Source: Beijerinckiaceae bacterium RH AL1 (GTDB lineage: Bacteria > Pseudomonadota > Alphaproteobacteria > Rhizobiales > Beijerinckiaceae). From it: a stretch of DNA of 64,000 nucleotides. The translations under genes and the position numbers were made by a program. Positions 27,481 to 36,150 of the stretch are shown one piece after another. The stretch covers positions 682,001 to 746,000 of the forward strand of contig LR590083.2 of NCBI GenBank assembly GCA_901457705.2. Direction: 5' to 3'. Within the stretch, counting starts at the first letter, position 1; the number at the start of each line of letters is the position of its first letter. A model generated the notes under the pieces. It did no database searches. It worked only from the letters and a program-made list of their open reading frames with translations, and was not told the DNA's origin.

Positions 27481-28254
27481 CTACTTGTCGACGAACGCCT
27501 TCTCGATGACGTAGTGGCCCTGCTCGCCGTGGTTGCCTTCGATCCAGCCGCGGGCATCGAGCAGACCGCGGACGTCGGCGAGCATGGCGGGGCTGCCGCA
27601 CAGCATGAAGCGGTCGTCGGCGATCGACATCGGCGGCAGGCCGATGTCGGAGAACAGCTTGCCGGATTCCATCAGCGCGGTTATGCGCCCCTCGTGGCGA
27701 AACGGCTCGCGCGTCACGGTCGGGTAGTAGATGAGCTGCTCGGTGACCATCTCGCCCAGGAACTCGTCCGACGGCAGCACCTTCTCGATGAACTCGCCGT
27801 AGGCGAGGTCCTTCACGAAGCGCACGCCGTGGACGACGATCACCTTCTCGAAGCGCTCGTAGGTCTCGGGATCGCGGATCAGCGACAGGAACGGCGCGAG
27901 CCCGGTTCCCGTGCCGAGCAGGTAGAGGTTCTTGCCGGGGGCGAGGTTGTCGAGCACCAGCGTGCCGGTCGGCTTGCGGCTGACCATGATCTGGTCGCCT
28001 TCCTTCAGGTGCTGAAGGTGCGAGGTCAGCGGGCCGTCCTTGACCTTGATCGAGAAGAACTCGAGCTCGTCGGCGTAGTGCGGGCTCGCGACCGAATAGG
28101 CGCGCAGCAGCGGCTTTCCGTCGACGGGGATGCCGATCATCGTGAACTCGCCGCTGCGGAAGCGGAAGGACGGGTCACGCGTCGTGCGGAAGGAAAACAG
28201 GCTGTCCGTCCAGTGGTGGACGGAGAGCACGCGCTCTTCGAGGAACTTGCTCAT
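27481..28254 (-). CDS. fpr: Ferredoxin--NADP+ reductase
   Basis: A 257-residue FAD enzyme passing electrons between NADP(H) and ferredoxin or flavodoxin. The FAD motif RAYSVASPHY is at about residues 51-60, the NADP loop LLGTGTGLAPFLS lies mid-chain, and the C-terminal KAFVDK replaces the tyrosine end of plant-type enzymes, as in bacterial subclass enzymes. Start ATG 28254. Monocistronic. Confidence 0.92.
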   Translation of the reverse strand: MSKFLEERVLSVHHWTDSLFSFRTTRDPSFRFRSGEFTMIGIPVDGKPLLRAYSVASPHYADELEFFSIKVKDGPLTSHLQHLKEGDQIMVSRKPTGTLVLDNLAPGKNLYLLGTGTGLAPFLSLIRDPETYERFEKVIVVHGVRFVKDLAYGEFIEKVLPSDEFLGEMVTEQLIYYPTVTREPFRHEGRITALMESGKLFSDIGLPPMSIADDRFMLCGSPAMLADVRGLLDARGWIEGNHGEQGHYVIEKAFVDK

Positions 28255-28423
28255 GGACGACTGAAGGGGCCTCTGCGGCAAACGATAGCCATAGCTAGGG
28301 GCGTTTCGCGCCGCAAGCTAGTGTGCTGCGCTGCATCAGCGGCAATAGGAACCGTCAGCCTTCCGGCGCCCGCGCGAGGAGCAATTCCTTACGCGGACGC
28401 CCTGTCTCAAGGAATAATCTTCC

Positions 28424-28591
28424 TCAGATGCCGATGCTGGTATGCCGCAGCAGCAGGAAGACGACGAGAATGATGACGATGATCCCGACGATGCCGAGCC
28501 CGCCGCCGCCGTAGTAGCCGGACCGGTGCCCGTAGTAGCCGCCGCCGCCGAACAGCAGGATGATCACGAGGATGAGGAGCAGAAGCGTCAT
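28424..28591 (-). CDS. DUF3309 small membrane protein
   Basis: A 55-residue protein with two hydrophobic helices (LLLLILVIILLF and IVGIIVIILVVFLLL) joined by a Gly/Tyr-rich turn (GGGGYYGHRSGYYGGGG), typical of DUF3309. A strong AGGAGG site stands 6-7 bp before ATG 28591. The family is common in Rhizobiales and its function is unknown. Confidence 0.85.
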   Translation of the reverse strand: MTLLLLILVIILLFGGGGYYGHRSGYYGGGGLGIVGIIVIILVVFLLLRHTSIGI

Positions 28592-28730
28592 GGGGCCCTC
28601 CTAAACGGTCCGACATCGATGGGCAGGGCGAGCCTGAGCGCGAGCCGTGCGACACGTAGGTGACACGAAACGGCACTACCCGGGGCACGATCAATCGCGA
28701 TCGATTGCACCTTTCCACAACCCTCTCGCC

Positions 28731-29378
28731 TCAGGCGCGCGCCAGCGCCTCCGGCAGCGCCCGCATGTTGGCGATGATCTCGCCGGCCCCGGCGGCGGCA
28801 AGCCGGGCGGCGTGGCCGGGATCGGTGTGGAGGCCCCCGGTGAAGCCGATGACCCGCATGCCGGCCGCGACGCCCGCGGCGACGCCCGCGACCGAATCCT
28901 CGATCACCGTGCAGTCCGCTGGCGCGAAGCCCATGCGGGCCGCAGCGTGCAGGAAGAGGTCGGGCGCCGGCTTGCCGTGCGCCACCTCGAGACCGGAGAA
29001 GATGTCGTCGCCGAAATAGCCATCGAGTCCGGCCCAGCGGAGGGTCTTCCGGATGCGCTCGGGGTCGGAGGAGGAGGCAACGCAGCGGGGACCGTCGAGC
29101 CGCGCGAGCACCTCGGTGGTGCCCGGCACGGCGGCGACCTCGCGCTCGAGCCGCGCCAGCATGCGGGCGCGCATCTGCGCCGCCTGGTCCGGCAGCGGCC
29201 GCCCGACGATCGCGGCGATGGCCCGGGCGATGTCGTCGCTTTGCCGGCCGAGGAAGGCTTCGCCGCAGGCCGCGATGTCCATCGGATGGCCGTGCTCGGC
29301 CATGATGGCCGACAGCTCCGAGAGCGCGACGACCTCTGAATCGACGAGCACGCCGTCGCAGTCGAAGATGAGCAGCAT
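28731..29378 (-). CDS. HAD-family phosphatase, beta-phosphoglucomutase-like
   Basis: A 215-residue HAD hydrolase. The nucleophile motif DCDGVLVDSE is at residues 6-15, the Ser of motif II is in VASSSDPER, and the motif III/IV lysine and acidic pair are in GKPAPDLF and VIEDSVAG. The helical cap follows motif I, as in sugar phosphatases and phosphoglucomutases. ATG 29378 has CGGAG upstream; an in-frame TTG 29417 adds a basic leader and is less likely. The substrate is unknown. Confidence 0.88.
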   Translation of the reverse strand: MLLIFDCDGVLVDSEVVALSELSAIMAEHGHPMDIAACGEAFLGRQSDDIARAIAAIVGRPLPDQAAQMRARMLARLEREVAAVPGTTEVLARLDGPRCVASSSDPERIRKTLRWAGLDGYFGDDIFSGLEVAHGKPAPDLFLHAAARMGFAPADCTVIEDSVAGVAAGVAAGMRVIGFTGGLHTDPGHAARLAAAGAGEIIANMRALPEALARA

Positions 29379-29461
29379 CGGCACTCCGGGCGGTCGCGGG
29401 CGCTTCTTCGACGCCAATGGGGCTCTCCCGTCAAGCTGTTGGGCCTGCGACGAGCTGCCGT

Positions 29462-29486
29462 GGAACGAGAGACAAGCGGTGCCGTT
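29462..29486 (+). promoter_or_regulatory. EcfG-type promoter of the topoisomerase IB gene
   Basis: GGAAC (29462-29466), a 16-nt spacer and CGTT (29483-29486) match the EcfG general-stress consensus exactly. A start about 7 nt downstream would fall next to ATG 29495, giving a nearly leaderless message. Confidence 0.6.
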
Positions 29487-29494
29487 CTGGTGCC

Positions 29495-30676
29495 ATGGCG
29501 AAAGGGCAAGGCAAGGCGGCTGGCACGAGGACGCGGACGGCGAAGCCGAAGGCCGTCGCCCGCGCGACGGAGGCCGTCGCCCAGAAGATCGAGGCCTGCG
29601 AGGAGAAGGGCGAGGCCTGCGAGGAGGCGGCCGAGGCCGCCGGGCTCGTCTACGTCAGCGACGAGGATGCCGGCATCACCCGAAAGCGCTCGGGCAAGGG
29701 CTGGCGCTACATCGATCCCAAGGGCCGGACGATCAGGGACTACTGGGAGCGCAAGCGCATCGACAAGATCGCCGTGCCGCCCGCCTACACCGACGTCTGG
29801 ATCTGCCCCGACCCCAACGGCCACATCCAGGCGACGGGCCGCGACGATCGCGGCCGCAAGCAGTACCGCTACCACCCCAAGTGGACCGAGGCGCGCGACA
29901 CGGCCAAGTACGAGCGGATGGTCGGCTTCGCGCGGCTCCTGCCGGACATCCGCGCGCGCGTCGCCGCAGATATGCGCCGTCACGGGCTGCCGCGCGAGAA
30001 GGTCGCGGCGACCCTCGTCGCGCTTCTCGAGAAGACGCTGATCCGCGTCGGCAACGAGGATTATGCCAGGGAGAACAAGAGCTTCGGCCTGACCACCCTG
30101 CGCAACAGGCACCTCGAGATCGACGGCTCGAGCCTGCGCTTCGACTTCAAGGGCAAGAGCGGCAAGATGTGGAACCTCGACCTGCGCGACCGCCGCGTGG
30201 CGAAGGTCGTCCGCTCGATCCAGGAGCTTCCGGGCCAGAAGCTGTTCCAGTACCTCGACGACGACGGCAAGCGTCAGCCGGTCTCCTCGTCCGACGTCAA
30301 CGCATACCTCCGCGAGATCACCGGCGAGGACGTCACCGCCAAGGATTTTCGGACCTGGGCCGGCACCGTGCTGGCCTCGCTGGCCCTCGCCGAGTTCGAG
30401 ACGGTCGACAGCCAGTCCGCTCGCAAGAAGAACGTCAAGGCGGCGATCGAGAGCGTCGCCAAGCGGCTCGGCAACACGCCGACGATCTGCCGCAAGTGCT
30501 ACGTCCACCCGCGCGTGCTCGATTCCTACCTCGACGGCACGATGCTCGAGAGCATCAAGCAGGAGGTCGAGGACGAGCTCGGCGACCATGCCCACAAGCT
30601 GCGCCCGGAGGAGGCGGCGGTGCTCGGCCTGCTGAGCCGCCGCATCGGCCGCGACCTCAGGGCAAGGGCGCAATGA
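29495..30676 (+). CDS. DNA topoisomerase IB (poxvirus-like)
   Basis: A 393-residue type IB topoisomerase, which relaxes supercoils through a 3'-phosphotyrosine bond. An Ala/Lys/Glu-rich leader of about 50 residues precedes the domain. Catalytic-region residues are visible: RNRHLEIDG and KMWNLDLRD segments, RTWAGT at 286-291, and the active tyrosine in RKCYVHPRV at residue 336. It is chromosomal and typical of Rhizobiales. The only visible promoter is EcfG-like, so it is probably a stress gene. Confidence 0.92.
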   Translation: MAKGQGKAAGTRTRTAKPKAVARATEAVAQKIEACEEKGEACEEAAEAAGLVYVSDEDAGITRKRSGKGWRYIDPKGRTIRDYWERKRIDKIAVPPAYTDVWICPDPNGHIQATGRDDRGRKQYRYHPKWTEARDTAKYERMVGFARLLPDIRARVAADMRRHGLPREKVAATLVALLEKTLIRVGNEDYARENKSFGLTTLRNRHLEIDGSSLRFDFKGKSGKMWNLDLRDRRVAKVVRSIQELPGQKLFQYLDDDGKRQPVSSSDVNAYLREITGEDVTAKDFRTWAGTVLASLALAEFETVDSQSARKKNVKAAIESVAKRLGNTPTICRKCYVHPRVLDSYLDGTMLESIKQEVEDELGDHAHKLRPEEAAVLGLLSRRIGRDLRARAQ

Positions 30677-30835
30677 CGCTCCCCGCTCATTTGACGCACA
30701 ACGTTCTTTTCCGTTTTCCCTAACCCATTTGAGGGACGAGCGCCGACTGCATCCTACGACATCGTTTGGTCATTGCTGCTTACGGCCGTCACGCGCGCTT
30801 CGTCGCGTAACGGCCGGGCTGACCAAGGGATTGGG

Positions 30836-31495
30836 GTGACATTGAGCGCGACGACGGAGAGCGATCGGGACGGCGGCCTGTTCATCGTGTTCGACATCGA
30901 GGGGCGGCACCTCTTCGCCAGCCCGGCTCTGCATGCGTTCACGGGCGAGAAGGCCGGTACGATCGTCGCTGCGAGCTGGCTGCGGCTCACCCACCCCGAC
31001 GATCTCGAGTACGCCCGCTCATTCTGCCAGACGGCGTTCCGCGAGCGCTGCAGCTTTGCCGGGTGGTGGCGTATCCGCCGCCGGGACGGGGTCTTCGTCT
31101 GGGTGATGGCCAGCGGCATGCCGATGGTCTCGCCGATCTCGGACGCGCCGACCGCCTTCACCGTCGCGCTCGATCCGCTGGCGCAGCTCGATGCTTTCCC
31201 GCGCGCCGGCGGCGTGCTCGGCCCGGAGCGCCTCGGCGAGGCGGAGCCGCGCTCGCGCCTCGCCCGCATCGAGCGCCTTGCCGACATCGCGCTGATGGCG
31301 TCGGCCCTGGCGCGCGAGACCGGCGAGCAGGATATCGCCGCCGCCTTCGATGCGCCGCTCGAGCAGATCGGCTTCCGGCTTGCCCGCCTGACCGAGGCGC
31401 CGGCGTCGACCGCGGCCTCGATCACCATGTCGACGGGCTATCGGCGGCCGCCGCGGCCGGCGGGCACGCTGCGGCGCCGCCTCGTGGCTCGCTGA
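30836..31495 (+). CDS. PAS-domain protein
   Basis: A 219-residue soluble protein with one PAS fold at about residues 10-105 (LTHPDDLEYARSFC and the WWRIRRRDGVFVWV strand pair), then a helical region and a basic Arg/Pro tail. No output domain is present, so it may act with a partner. The start is uncertain: GTG 30836 and TTG 30842 are both plausible. The last bases run into a tandem GCTGAC repeat. Confidence 0.75.
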   Translation: MTLSATTESDRDGGLFIVFDIEGRHLFASPALHAFTGEKAGTIVAASWLRLTHPDDLEYARSFCQTAFRERCSFAGWWRIRRRDGVFVWVMASGMPMVSPISDAPTAFTVALDPLAQLDAFPRAGGVLGPERLGEAEPRSRLARIERLADIALMASALARETGEQDIAAAFDAPLEQIGFRLARLTEAPASTAASITMSTGYRRPPRPAGTLRRRLVAR

Positions 31496-31560
31496 CTCGC
31501 CACGCTGACTGGGCACGCGACCCAGCCTGCTGACGTGCTAGGCTGACCTGGCACGCTGAC
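31491..31560 (+). repeat. Degenerate 13-bp tandem repeat with GCTGAC core
   Basis: GCTGAC occurs at 31491, 31504, 31529, 31542 and 31555, spaced 13, 25, 13 and 13 bp. The array straddles the stop codon of the PAS gene and lies upstream of accA. Confidence 0.65.
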
Positions 31561-31650
31561 CGTGACGAGGTGTGGCTTGACCTAGGCCGCATTTGACAGG
31601 GCAGGGCAAACTCTCAAATGTCCCGCGCCCCGCCGTCGTCCCGAAGAGCA

Positions 31651-32604
31651 ATGCCCCAGTACCTCGACTTCGAAAAGCCCGTCGCCGACATCGACGCCAA
31701 GATCGACGAGCTTCGGCAGCTCAACCTCAACGGCGACGCGCCGGCGATCGGCGAGGAGATGGTCCGGCTCGAATCGCGCTCCGCCAAGGCGCTCGCCGAC
31801 CTCTACGCGACGCTGACCCCGTGGCAGAAGACGCAGGTCGCCCGCCATCCGCAGCGACCGCATTTCTCCGACTACGTGAAGGCGATGATCACCGACTTCA
31901 CGCCGCTCTCGGGCGACCGCGTGTTCGGCGAGGACGAGGCGATCGTCGGCGGCTTCGGGCGCTTCCGCGGCCGCTCCGTCTGCATCATGGGCCAGGAGAA
32001 GGGCTCGGACACCGACAGCCGCATCAAGCACAACTTCGGGATGGCGCGCCCCGAGGGCTACCGCAAGGCGGCGCGGCTCATGCAGCTCGCCGACCGCTTC
32101 GGCCTGCCCATCATCTCGCTCGTCGACACACCCGGCGCCTTTCCCGGCATCGATGCCGAGGAGCGCGGCCAGGCGGAGGCGATCGCCCACTCGATCGATG
32201 TCTGCCTCGGCGTCGGCGTGCCGAACGTCGCCGCCGTCATCGGCGAGGGCGGATCGGGCGGCGCCATCGCGATCGCCGCGTGCAACAAGGTGCTGATGCT
32301 CGAGCACGCCATCTACTCGGTGATCTCGCCCGAGGGCGCCTCCTCAATCCTGTGGCGCGAGGCGGGCCGGGCCGAGGACGCCGCGACGTCGATGAAGATC
32401 ACCGCGCAGGACCTGCTGCGATTCGGCATCATCGACGCGATCGTCTCGGAGCCGACCGGCGGCGCGCACCGCGACCCGGCGAAGTGCATCGAGTCGACGG
32501 GCAATGCCATCGAGGCCGCGCTACGCGAGCTCGGCCCGCTCGACCGCGAGGCGCTGAGGGCGGCGCGGACCGACAAGTTCCTCGCCATGGGCCGCAAGAT
32601 CTAG
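31651..32604 (+). CDS. accA: Acetyl-CoA carboxylase carboxyltransferase subunit alpha
   Basis: A 317-residue subunit, exactly the usual family length from ATG 31651. With AccD it transfers the carboxyl group from biotin to acetyl-CoA in fatty-acid synthesis. Typical segments are YLDFEKPVADIDAKI at the start, GQEKGSDTDSRIKHNFGM, PIISLVDTPGAFPG, and GEGGSGGAIAI. Co-transcription with the MAPEG gene 79 bp downstream is possible. Confidence 0.95.
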   Translation: MPQYLDFEKPVADIDAKIDELRQLNLNGDAPAIGEEMVRLESRSAKALADLYATLTPWQKTQVARHPQRPHFSDYVKAMITDFTPLSGDRVFGEDEAIVGGFGRFRGRSVCIMGQEKGSDTDSRIKHNFGMARPEGYRKAARLMQLADRFGLPIISLVDTPGAFPGIDAEERGQAEAIAHSIDVCLGVGVPNVAAVIGEGGSGGAIAIAACNKVLMLEHAIYSVISPEGASSILWREAGRAEDAATSMKITAQDLLRFGIIDAIVSEPTGGAHRDPAKCIESTGNAIEAALRELGPLDREALRAARTDKFLAMGRKI

Positions 32605-32683
32605 GGCGCGCCCGCGGCTTTCGGCTGGCTGGCCGCCTGCCGCGTTTTGGATACGTTGACGCGTCTCGACGAAGGACCCGCGC

Positions 32684-33082
32684 ATGCTGTTTCCCGCCAT
32701 CACCGCCTTCTACGGCTCGCTGCTCGCGCTGATCTATGCGGGGCTCGCCAGCTGGGTCATCGCCGGCCGCGTCACCAAGGGGGCGCTGTTCGGCGACGGC
32801 GGCGACGATGCCATGATGCGCCGCGTGCGCTGCCACGCGAACTTCATCGAGTACGTGCCGATCATCTTGATCCTGATCGGCCTCTACGAGGGCGCCAGCG
32901 GCAGCCCGACGCTCGTGCGCGTGCTGCTCGTCGTGCTCCTCGTCGCGCGCATCCTGCATCCGATCGGCATGTTCGCCGCCGCCAACACGCCGCGCCAGTT
33001 CGCCTGCCGCGGCGGCGGGATCATTTTGACACTCGCGGTGCTGAACATCGCGGCCTTGGCGCTGCTCATCCGGGTCGCCTAG
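32684..33082 (+). CDS. MAPEG-family membrane protein
   Basis: A 132-residue membrane protein with four hydrophobic helices. The MAPEG pattern is clear: RCHANFIEYVPIILI (glutathione-binding-type helix) and ARILHPIGMF. Relatives include glutathione-linked membrane enzymes; the reaction here is unknown. AAGGA stands 7 bp before ATG 32684. Its stop overlaps the convergent sulfotransferase stop. Confidence 0.87.
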   Translation: MLFPAITAFYGSLLALIYAGLASWVIAGRVTKGALFGDGGDDAMMRRVRCHANFIEYVPIILILIGLYEGASGSPTLVRVLLVVLLVARILHPIGMFAAANTPRQFACRGGGIILTLAVLNIAALALLIRVA

Positions 33083-34119
33083 CGCGTCTTCCGCCCGGCG
33101 AAGCGCACGGCGACCGTGCTCACCGGCCAGAGGCCGCGCGACACGCCGCGCAGCAGGTCCGTCGCCGCGGCGCGCTGCGCGTCGGAGGGCGGCGGCGGCG
33201 CGCCGACGACGAGGCGGTCGCGCGAGGAGGCGAGCGACAGGCCGTACATCTCCGCGACCCAGGCGCTGTCCTGCGCATGGATCGCGTCGAGCGCCTGCAT
33301 CGTTTGCTCCGAGACGATCGGCTTCTCTTTCGGAATCGCCATGCGGGCGAGGCGCTGGCGCGCCAGCCAGCTGAACGCCGAGCGCTGCGCCCAGGGCGCG
33401 ACGCCCGGCGACGGCTGGCGGACGGCAAGCATCTCGTTGACGAGCCGCAGCGTCTCGATCGCGCCGAGCGGCAGCGAGACGCGGCGCCGTCGGCCGCCGG
33501 GCAGCGGCGCCTCCGCCCCGCAGCGCGCGAGGATCGCCGCGCCGGGGTCGTCGCCGGCATCCCAGTCGATGACGTGCACGCGCTCGGCGCCGAACGCCTG
33601 GCGCCAGATGAGAAGCGTCTCGCGGATCGAGATGAAGCGGTTGTCCGGCACCAGGATGGTGCGCGCGTAGTCTTCGAGCGTCAGCGCGCCGCCGGCGGTG
33701 ACCTGCGTGTTCCACATCGACAAAAAGCGCCCGTAGGGCTCGCGGATCGCCACGACGATCTCCGGCGCGTAGGCGGCAAAATCTTCGGCGAGCTGCATGG
33801 CCTCGTAGGGGTCGAAGTGGATCGAGAAATGCTCCGACGAGAGGAGCGCGACCGGGCTGGGGCTGGCCTCGATCTCGGCCGTCACCGCCGCGACGGCCTC
33901 GGCGCGCGGCACCACCCTCATCGCGATCGTCGGGTCGTGCGGGCGGTGCGCGAGATAGGCGGCGGCCAGCGGCGAATGGTTCTTCGCGAAACCGCACATC
34001 GCGCGGGGATAGAGCACGCCTTGGCGCGCCAGCAGCCGGCGATGGCGGCGGCAGTCGTGCTGGAGGGACGTGGTGCCGGTCTTCGCGAGGCCGATGTGGA
34101 GGACGAGGCGCTTCGTCAT
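33079..34119 (-). CDS. Sulfotransferase-family protein
   Basis: A 346-residue P-loop protein. The PAPS-binding loop is at the N-terminus, LHIGLAKTGTTSLQ (about 6-19), and the 3'-phosphate region is VVAIREPYGRFLSMWN. Bacterial relatives sulfate glycans, lipids or small molecules; the acceptor is unknown. Its ATG overlaps the trmL stop by 4 bp (ATGA), so the two are translated together although unrelated in function. Confidence 0.82.
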   Translation of the reverse strand: MTKRLVLHIGLAKTGTTSLQHDCRRHRRLLARQGVLYPRAMCGFAKNHSPLAAAYLAHRPHDPTIAMRVVPRAEAVAAVTAEIEASPSPVALLSSEHFSIHFDPYEAMQLAEDFAAYAPEIVVAIREPYGRFLSMWNTQVTAGGALTLEDYARTILVPDNRFISIRETLLIWRQAFGAERVHVIDWDAGDDPGAAILARCGAEAPLPGGRRRRVSLPLGAIETLRLVNEMLAVRQPSPGVAPWAQRSAFSWLARQRLARMAIPKEKPIVSEQTMQALDAIHAQDSAWVAEMYGLSLASSRDRLVVGAPPPPSDAQRAAATDLLRGVSRGLWPVSTVAVRFAGRKTR

Positions 34120-34580
34120 CGCGCACCGCCGCCACGCGTCTGGCGCAGCGCCTCGCCGACGACCATCGCCGCCGTGACGGCGACGTTGAGCGACCGCAGG
34201 GCCGGGCGCATGGGCACGAGGATGCGCGCGTCCGCCGCCGCATGCACGGCCTCGGGTACGCCGGCCGACTCGCGGCCGACGAGCAGGATGTCGTCCGCGC
34301 GGAAGGCGAGGTCGGTGTAGGCCTGGCTGGCGTGGGTCGTGAGCAGCACGAGCCGCCGCCCCGTCGCCGCGCGCCACGCCTCGAACGCTGCGAAGGACAC
34401 GTGCCGGTCGATCTCCACCGCGTCGAGATAGTCCATGCCGGCGCGCCGGAAATGCCGGTCGCTCACCGGGAAGCCGGCCGGCTCGACGATCGCCGCCGCG
34501 ATGCCGAGGCAGGCGCACATCCGCAGCATGGTGCCGGCGTTCTGCGGGATGTCGGGCTGGTAGAGGGCGAGGGTGAGCAT
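34116..34580 (-). CDS. trmL: tRNA (cytidine(34)-2'-O)-methyltransferase
   Basis: A 154-residue SPOUT methyltransferase that modifies the wobble base of certain leucine tRNAs. LALYQPDIPQNAGTMLR at the start, LLVGRESAGVP mid-chain and the C-terminal RSLNVAVTAAMVVGEALRQ are the family motifs forming the SAM trefoil knot. It lies 23 bp downstream of the LysR gene on the same strand. Confidence 0.93.
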   Translation of the reverse strand: MLTLALYQPDIPQNAGTMLRMCACLGIAAAIVEPAGFPVSDRHFRRAGMDYLDAVEIDRHVSFAAFEAWRAATGRRLVLLTTHASQAYTDLAFRADDILLVGRESAGVPEAVHAAADARILVPMRPALRSLNVAVTAAMVVGEALRQTRGGGAR

Positions 34581-34603
34581 GCATCGGGTCCGGCGTGGCC
34601 CTG

Positions 34604-35530
34604 CTACAGCTTGCTTTGCGGACGCGGGGTCAAGCCCCGCCGGGTGCCGAGCAAGGCGTCGCGCTCGGCCGCGAGATGGCGCATGAACGTCTCCGCCAGC
34701 AGGCTCGGCGGCCGGCCCGCGGCGCGGAGCAGCATCGTCTCGATGCATAGCGCTGGACGCAGCGGACGCAGCACGATCGGCAGGCCGAGCCCGCGCGCGG
34801 GCAGGGGATCGACGATTGCCAGCCCCAGGCCTTGCGCCACGAGCCCGCAGCGCGCCGCCGTGTACTGCGCCGTAAAGGCGAAACGGGCTTCGATGCCGGC
34901 CTGCGCGAGCGCCGCTTCGACATCGTGCTGGAACGCGCCGCTCGCGCCGGCGATCAGCGGCTCTCCGGCGAGGTCGGCGAGCGCGATCGCGCGCCGCGCC
35001 GCAAGCCTGTGGTGGCGGGGCAGGGCGCAGACGGCTTCGGTCACCAGGAAGCTCTCCGCCTCGACGCCGGCGTGGCCGCCGCGCGGCCGCGCGAGCCCGA
35101 TGTCGCACTGGCCGGATGCCGTCCAGGCCCAGATCGTGTCGGGGCTCGGCACGTGCACGGCGACCTGCACATCCGGGCTGGCCTCGACGAGACGCCGGAT
35201 CGCGCGCGGCACCAGCTCGACGGCGAGCGACGGCTGGCAGGCGACGCGCAGCCGCCCGACACCCATCTCGCGGATCTGGCGTGCCGCCAGCCGCAGCTGG
35301 TCGAGGCCTGCCTGCGTGCGCTCGACCTCGCGGGCGAAGGACTCGCCCTCCTGCGTCGGCAGCGCCCCGCCGCGCCCGCGCACGAAGAGCGCAAAGCCGA
35401 CATCCGCCTCGAGCTGCGCGACTGCGCGGCTGACGTGCGGCTGCCCGATGCCGAGCGCTTCGGCGGCGCGCGTCATGCCGCCGTGGCGCAGCACCGCCAG
35501 GAAGAGATCGAGATGCGCCGGGTTGAGCAT
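34604..35530 (-). CDS. LysR-family regulator
   Basis: A 308-residue transcription factor. The winged helix-turn-helix occupies residues 1-65 (HLDLFLAVLRHGGMTRAAEALGIGQPHVSRAVAQLE), quoted here as pieces of one helix pair, and a periplasmic-binding-like effector domain follows. It is divergent from the YdcZ-like gene, its most likely target, across 97 bp. ATG 35530 is the start of the family homology. Confidence 0.88.
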   Translation of the reverse strand: MLNPAHLDLFLAVLRHGGMTRAAEALGIGQPHVSRAVAQLEADVGFALFVRGRGGALPTQEGESFAREVERTQAGLDQLRLAARQIREMGVGRLRVACQPSLAVELVPRAIRRLVEASPDVQVAVHVPSPDTIWAWTASGQCDIGLARPRGGHAGVEAESFLVTEAVCALPRHHRLAARRAIALADLAGEPLIAGASGAFQHDVEAALAQAGIEARFAFTAQYTAARCGLVAQGLGLAIVDPLPARGLGLPIVLRPLRPALCIETMLLRAAGRPPSLLAETFMRHLAAERDALLGTRRGLTPRPQSKL

Positions 35531-35627
35531 GCGGAATCTGAATGGAAAACGCCGCAGGAGGCATTTGACCGCATGACGGCGGGCATGTGAAGCGGTCGCG
35601 CGGCCGATGCCGCGCGGAGGTCGAAAG

Positions 35628-36074
35628 GTGCTGAACGTCTGGGGATCGCTGCTTCTCGCCGGGCTTGCCGGCGCCGGCCTCGTCGTGCAGCAGGCGCTCA
35701 ACGCCAACTTGAGGATCGCGTTGAGCTCGACCGTCTGGTCGGGCTTTACGAGCTACTTCGTCGGCCTCGTCTGCATGACCCTGTTCGCGCTCGCCGTGCG
35801 CGACCCGATCCCACCTGCGGCCACCGTCGGACGCCTGCCCTGGTACATCTGGACGGGCGGCGCGTTCGGCGCGCTCTACATCGCGCTGGCGACCGTGCTG
35901 GTGCCGCGCCTCGGCGCGGCGACCTTCGTCGCGCTGCTCGTCGCCGGCCAGATGCTGGCGTCGATCGCGATCGACCAGTTCGGCTGGTTCGGTCTCGCCC
36001 AGCGCCCACTCGACGGGCCGCGTGCGCTCGGCGTCGCGCTGCTCGTCGGCGGCGTGGTGCTCATCCGGCGCTAA
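35628..36074 (+). CDS. YdcZ/DUF606-family membrane protein (DMT superfamily)
   Basis: A 148-residue inner-membrane protein with five hydrophobic segments; [18 protein letters not shown] at the start and [20 protein letters not shown] are characteristic of the half-size DMT proteins. GTG 35628 has GGAGG 7 bp upstream and is preferred over ATG 35607. Control by the divergent LysR protein is likely. The transported substrate is unknown. Confidence 0.85.
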   Translation: MLNVWGSLLLAGLAGAGLVVQQALNANLRIALSSTVWSGFTSYFVGLVCMTLFALAVRDPIPPAATVGRLPWYIWTGGAFGALYIALATVLVPRLGAATFVALLVAGQMLASIAIDQFGWFGLAQRPLDGPRALGVALLVGGVVLIRR

Positions 36075-36150
36075 GGGCCGGCGGTTCGACGGAGATTGGA
36101 GGATCGCGCCGCACGGCCTAGGTAGGAGCAAACCTTCAAGAGGACACCTC

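Noticed and set aside
28331-28360. GGAAC at about 28331 as another EcfG promoter
   Set aside because: No GTT element at 16-17 nt spacing, and no plus-strand gene follows it.
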